Shown one piece after another: positions 13,303-14,764 of a stretch of DNA of 14,764 bases. The notes beneath the pieces are model-generated. The model was not told the DNA's origin and did no database searches. It saw nothing but the letters and a program-made list of their open reading frames with translations. A program made the position numbers and the translations under genes. The DNA comes from CAZXNF01 sp050741255 (GTDB lineage Bacteria > Pseudomonadota > Gammaproteobacteria > Burkholderiales > SG8-41): the NCBI GenBank assembly GCA_050741255.1, contig JBOIEQ010000106.1, positions 1-14,764 of the forward strand. Direction: 5' to 3'. The first letter of the stretch is position 1. Each line of letters starts with the position of its first letter.

Positions 13303-14764
13303 ATGCAGGACCTCGTTTCACCGTTACTGCCGGGTCAACGGCAACACCTTGCGGGCCTCGCCGGTTCGGGGGATGCGCTCGCCTTAGCACAGCTCGCGGT
13401 CCAGGCGAGCCCCCTGTTGGTCGTCACTGCGACCGCCGCCGACGCGCAGCGCCTGACGCGCGAAATCGCGTTCTTCGACCCCAACCTTCGCATCCACCTG
13501 CTGCCGGACTGGGAGACGTTGCCCTACGACGGCTTCTCCCCGCACCACGACCTCGTCTCCGAACGGCTGGAAACGCTGTACCTGCTCTCGCAGCAGGCCT
13601 TCGACGTCGTCATCGCCGCCGCCAACACCGCGCTGCAGCGGCTGGCCCCCGCGGAGTACCTCGCCGCGCGCACTTTCTTCTTCAAGCGCGGGCAGAAGCT
13701 GCACCTCGACGACCTGCGGCGGCAACTCGCGCTGGCGGGCTACTCGCACGTGATGCAGGTCGTTTCCCCCGGCGAGTTCTGCGTCCGCGGCGGCATCATC
13801 GACCTCTTCCCCACCGGCAGCGCGGTGCCCTACCGCATCGACCTCGACGACGAGACGATCGACGCCATCAAGAGCTTCGACGCCGACTCCCAGCGCACGA
13901 TCTACCCGGTGCCCGAAGTGCGGCTGCTGCCCGCCCGCGAATTCCCGATGGACGAGGAAGGCCGCACGCGCTTCCGCCAGAGCTTCCGCAACCGCTTCGA
14001 CGGCGATCCATCGCGGGTGCCGCTCTACAAGGACGTCTCCAACGGCATCGCGCCAGCGGGGATCGAGTACTACCTGCCGCTCTTCCACACGCAGACCGCC
14101 ACGCTGGCGGACTACCTGCCGGCCAACGCAACCGTCTGCCTGCACGGCGAAATCGAGGCCGCCGCGCTGGCGTTCTGGACGGACACCGAGGCGCGCCACA
14201 AGATGCTCGACGGCAACCAGCGCCACCCGGTGCTGAAGCCCGCCGAGTTGTTCATGCGGGCGGACGAGCTGTTCGGGGCGCTGAAAGCCTACCCGCGCGT
14301 CCAGATCGATACCGCCCCCATCGAAGCCGAGCCGCCTCACCCCTCACCCCTCACGCCTCACGCATCGACAGCCGAGCTGCCGATGCTGGCCGTCGAACGC
14401 CGCGCCCAGGACCCGCTGCACCACCTGCGTGACTTCGCGGCGGCGTTTCCCGGCCGGCTCCTGCTGCTCGCCGACAGCGCGGGCCGGCGCGAGACGATGC
14501 TGGAATTCCTGCAGACCAACGGCTTCAAGGCCGTCAATGTCGCCGGTTATCCCGAGTTCCGCACGAGCGATGCGAAGCTCGCGCTCGCCGTCGGCCCGCT
14601 CACGGGCGGCTTCATCCTCACGCATGACGCGCTCGCGCTCGTCACCGAGAACGAGCTGTATTCCACGCATGCCCGCACCGGGGCCGGCAACCGCGAGCGG
14701 CAGGCCGCGCCGAAAACCAACGATGCGGTGCTGCGCGATCACTCCGAGATCAAGATCGGCGACC
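13303..14764 (+). CDS. mfd: transcription-repair coupling factor Mfd, N-terminal part (runs off window)
   Basis: The frame is open from the ATG at 13303 to the window end, giving the first 487 codons of a protein normally ~1150 residues long. Mfd displaces RNA polymerase stalled at DNA lesions and recruits UvrA. The visible part is the UvrB-like module, with 'LLPDWETLPYDGFSPHHDLV' (residues ~67-86), 'SERLETLYLL', 'VVSPGEFCVRGGIIDLFP' and 'YRIDLDDETIDAIKSFD'. It is followed by the domain-3 region 'LPMLAVERRAQDPLHHLRDF'. The RNA-polymerase-binding and helicase domains lie beyond the window. The ATG fits the family N-terminus, though no Shine-Dalgarno is near it. A linker at residues ~344-354 is encoded by a 7 bp tandem repeat and reads 'PPHPSPLTPHAS'. 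It is divergent from the Bug gene. Confidence 0.94.
   Translation, partial: MQDLVSPLLPGQRQHLAGLAGSGDALALAQLAVQASPLLVVTATAADAQRLTREIAFFDPNLRIHLLPDWETLPYDGFSPHHDLVSERLETLYLLSQQAFDVVIAAANTALQRLAPAEYLAARTFFFKRGQKLHLDDLRRQLALAGYSHVMQVVSPGEFCVRGGIIDLFPTGSAVPYRIDLDDETIDAIKSFDADSQRTIYPVPEVRLLPAREFPMDEEGRTRFRQSFRNRFDGDPSRVPLYKDVSNGIAPAGIEYYLPLFHTQTATLADYLPANATVCLHGEIEAAALAFWTDTEARHKMLDGNQRHPVLKPAELFMRADELFGALKAYPRVQIDTAPIEAEPPHPSPLTPHASTAELPMLAVERRAQDPLHHLRDFAAAFPGRLLLLADSAGRRETMLEFLQTNGFKAVNVAGYPEFRTSDAKLALAVGPLTGGFILTHDALALVTENELYSTHARTGAGNRERQAAPKTNDAVLRDHSEIKIGD
14334..14361 (+). repeat. four-copy heptanucleotide tandem repeat inside mfd
   Basis: Units GCCTCAC, CCCTCAC, CCCTCAC and GCCTCAC run back to back for 28 bp, varying only at the first base of the unit. 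The tract falls in the linker after the UvrB-like module and encodes a Pro/His/Ser-rich stretch. The unit length is not a multiple of three, so copy-number change would shift the mfd reading frame. Confidence 0.9.

Noticed and set aside
13384..14340. 318-codon open frame on the - strand
   Set aside because: It is antisense to mfd and is a GC-driven shadow rich in Val, Gly, Arg and Gln with no family resemblance.

Overview
The window is high-GC, gene-dense chromosomal DNA. It most likely comes from a betaproteobacterium, and a Burkholderiales-like or related environmental lineage fits best. The reasons are three orphan Bug/TctC-type tripartite tricarboxylate transporter (TTT) binding proteins, a PerM-like transporter operon, ispD/ispF near mfd, and an AmmeMemoRadiSam operon. 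No rRNA, tRNA or CRISPR array is visible. Both window edges cut genes: a Bug protein on the left and mfd on the right.

Region 1 (1-2292, + strand) holds the tail of a Bug binding protein, an alpha/beta-hydrolase-fold protein whose catalytic Ser is replaced by Lys, and a second complete Bug protein. It ends in a ~190 bp quasi-palindromic, MITE-like element with 26 bp imperfect terminal inverted repeats, which abuts the stop codon of the next operon.

Region 2 (2291-4921, - strand) is a tight four-gene operon: two stand-alone cyclic-nucleotide-binding-domain proteins, an AI-2E/PerM family membrane protein (start overlaps the preceding stop as GTGA), and a membrane-anchored DUF1499 protein.

Region 3 (5036-6422, + strand) carries transaldolase and a small exported protein of unknown function with two cysteines.

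Region 4 (6424-8153, - strand) is ispD and ispF of the MEP isoprenoid pathway. They are split by a lower-GC cassette with a GxxExxY (PDDEXK_3) gene enclosed by a perfect 26 bp inverted repeat made of nonamer-like units. This looks like an insertion into an otherwise compact housekeeping operon.

Region 5 (8276-12016, + strand) is the complete three-gene AmmeMemoRadiSam set (MEMO-like, AMMECR1-like and radical SAM proteins). A three-part fusion of a persulfide-dioxygenase-like metallo-beta-lactamase, a rhodanese and a DUF2892 membrane domain follows it.

Region 6 (12097-14764) is a third Bug gene on the - strand with a strong Shine-Dalgarno and a textbook terminator. Divergent from it is the first ~487 codons of mfd. 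That reading frame contains four copies of a 7 bp tandem repeat at a domain linker, a possible frame-switching site.

The most interesting items are the GxxExxY cassette, the MITE-like element, the Ser-to-Lys hydrolase, the heptamer repeat in mfd, the cNMP/PerM operon, and the AmmeMemoRadiSam operon followed by the sulfur-enzyme fusion.
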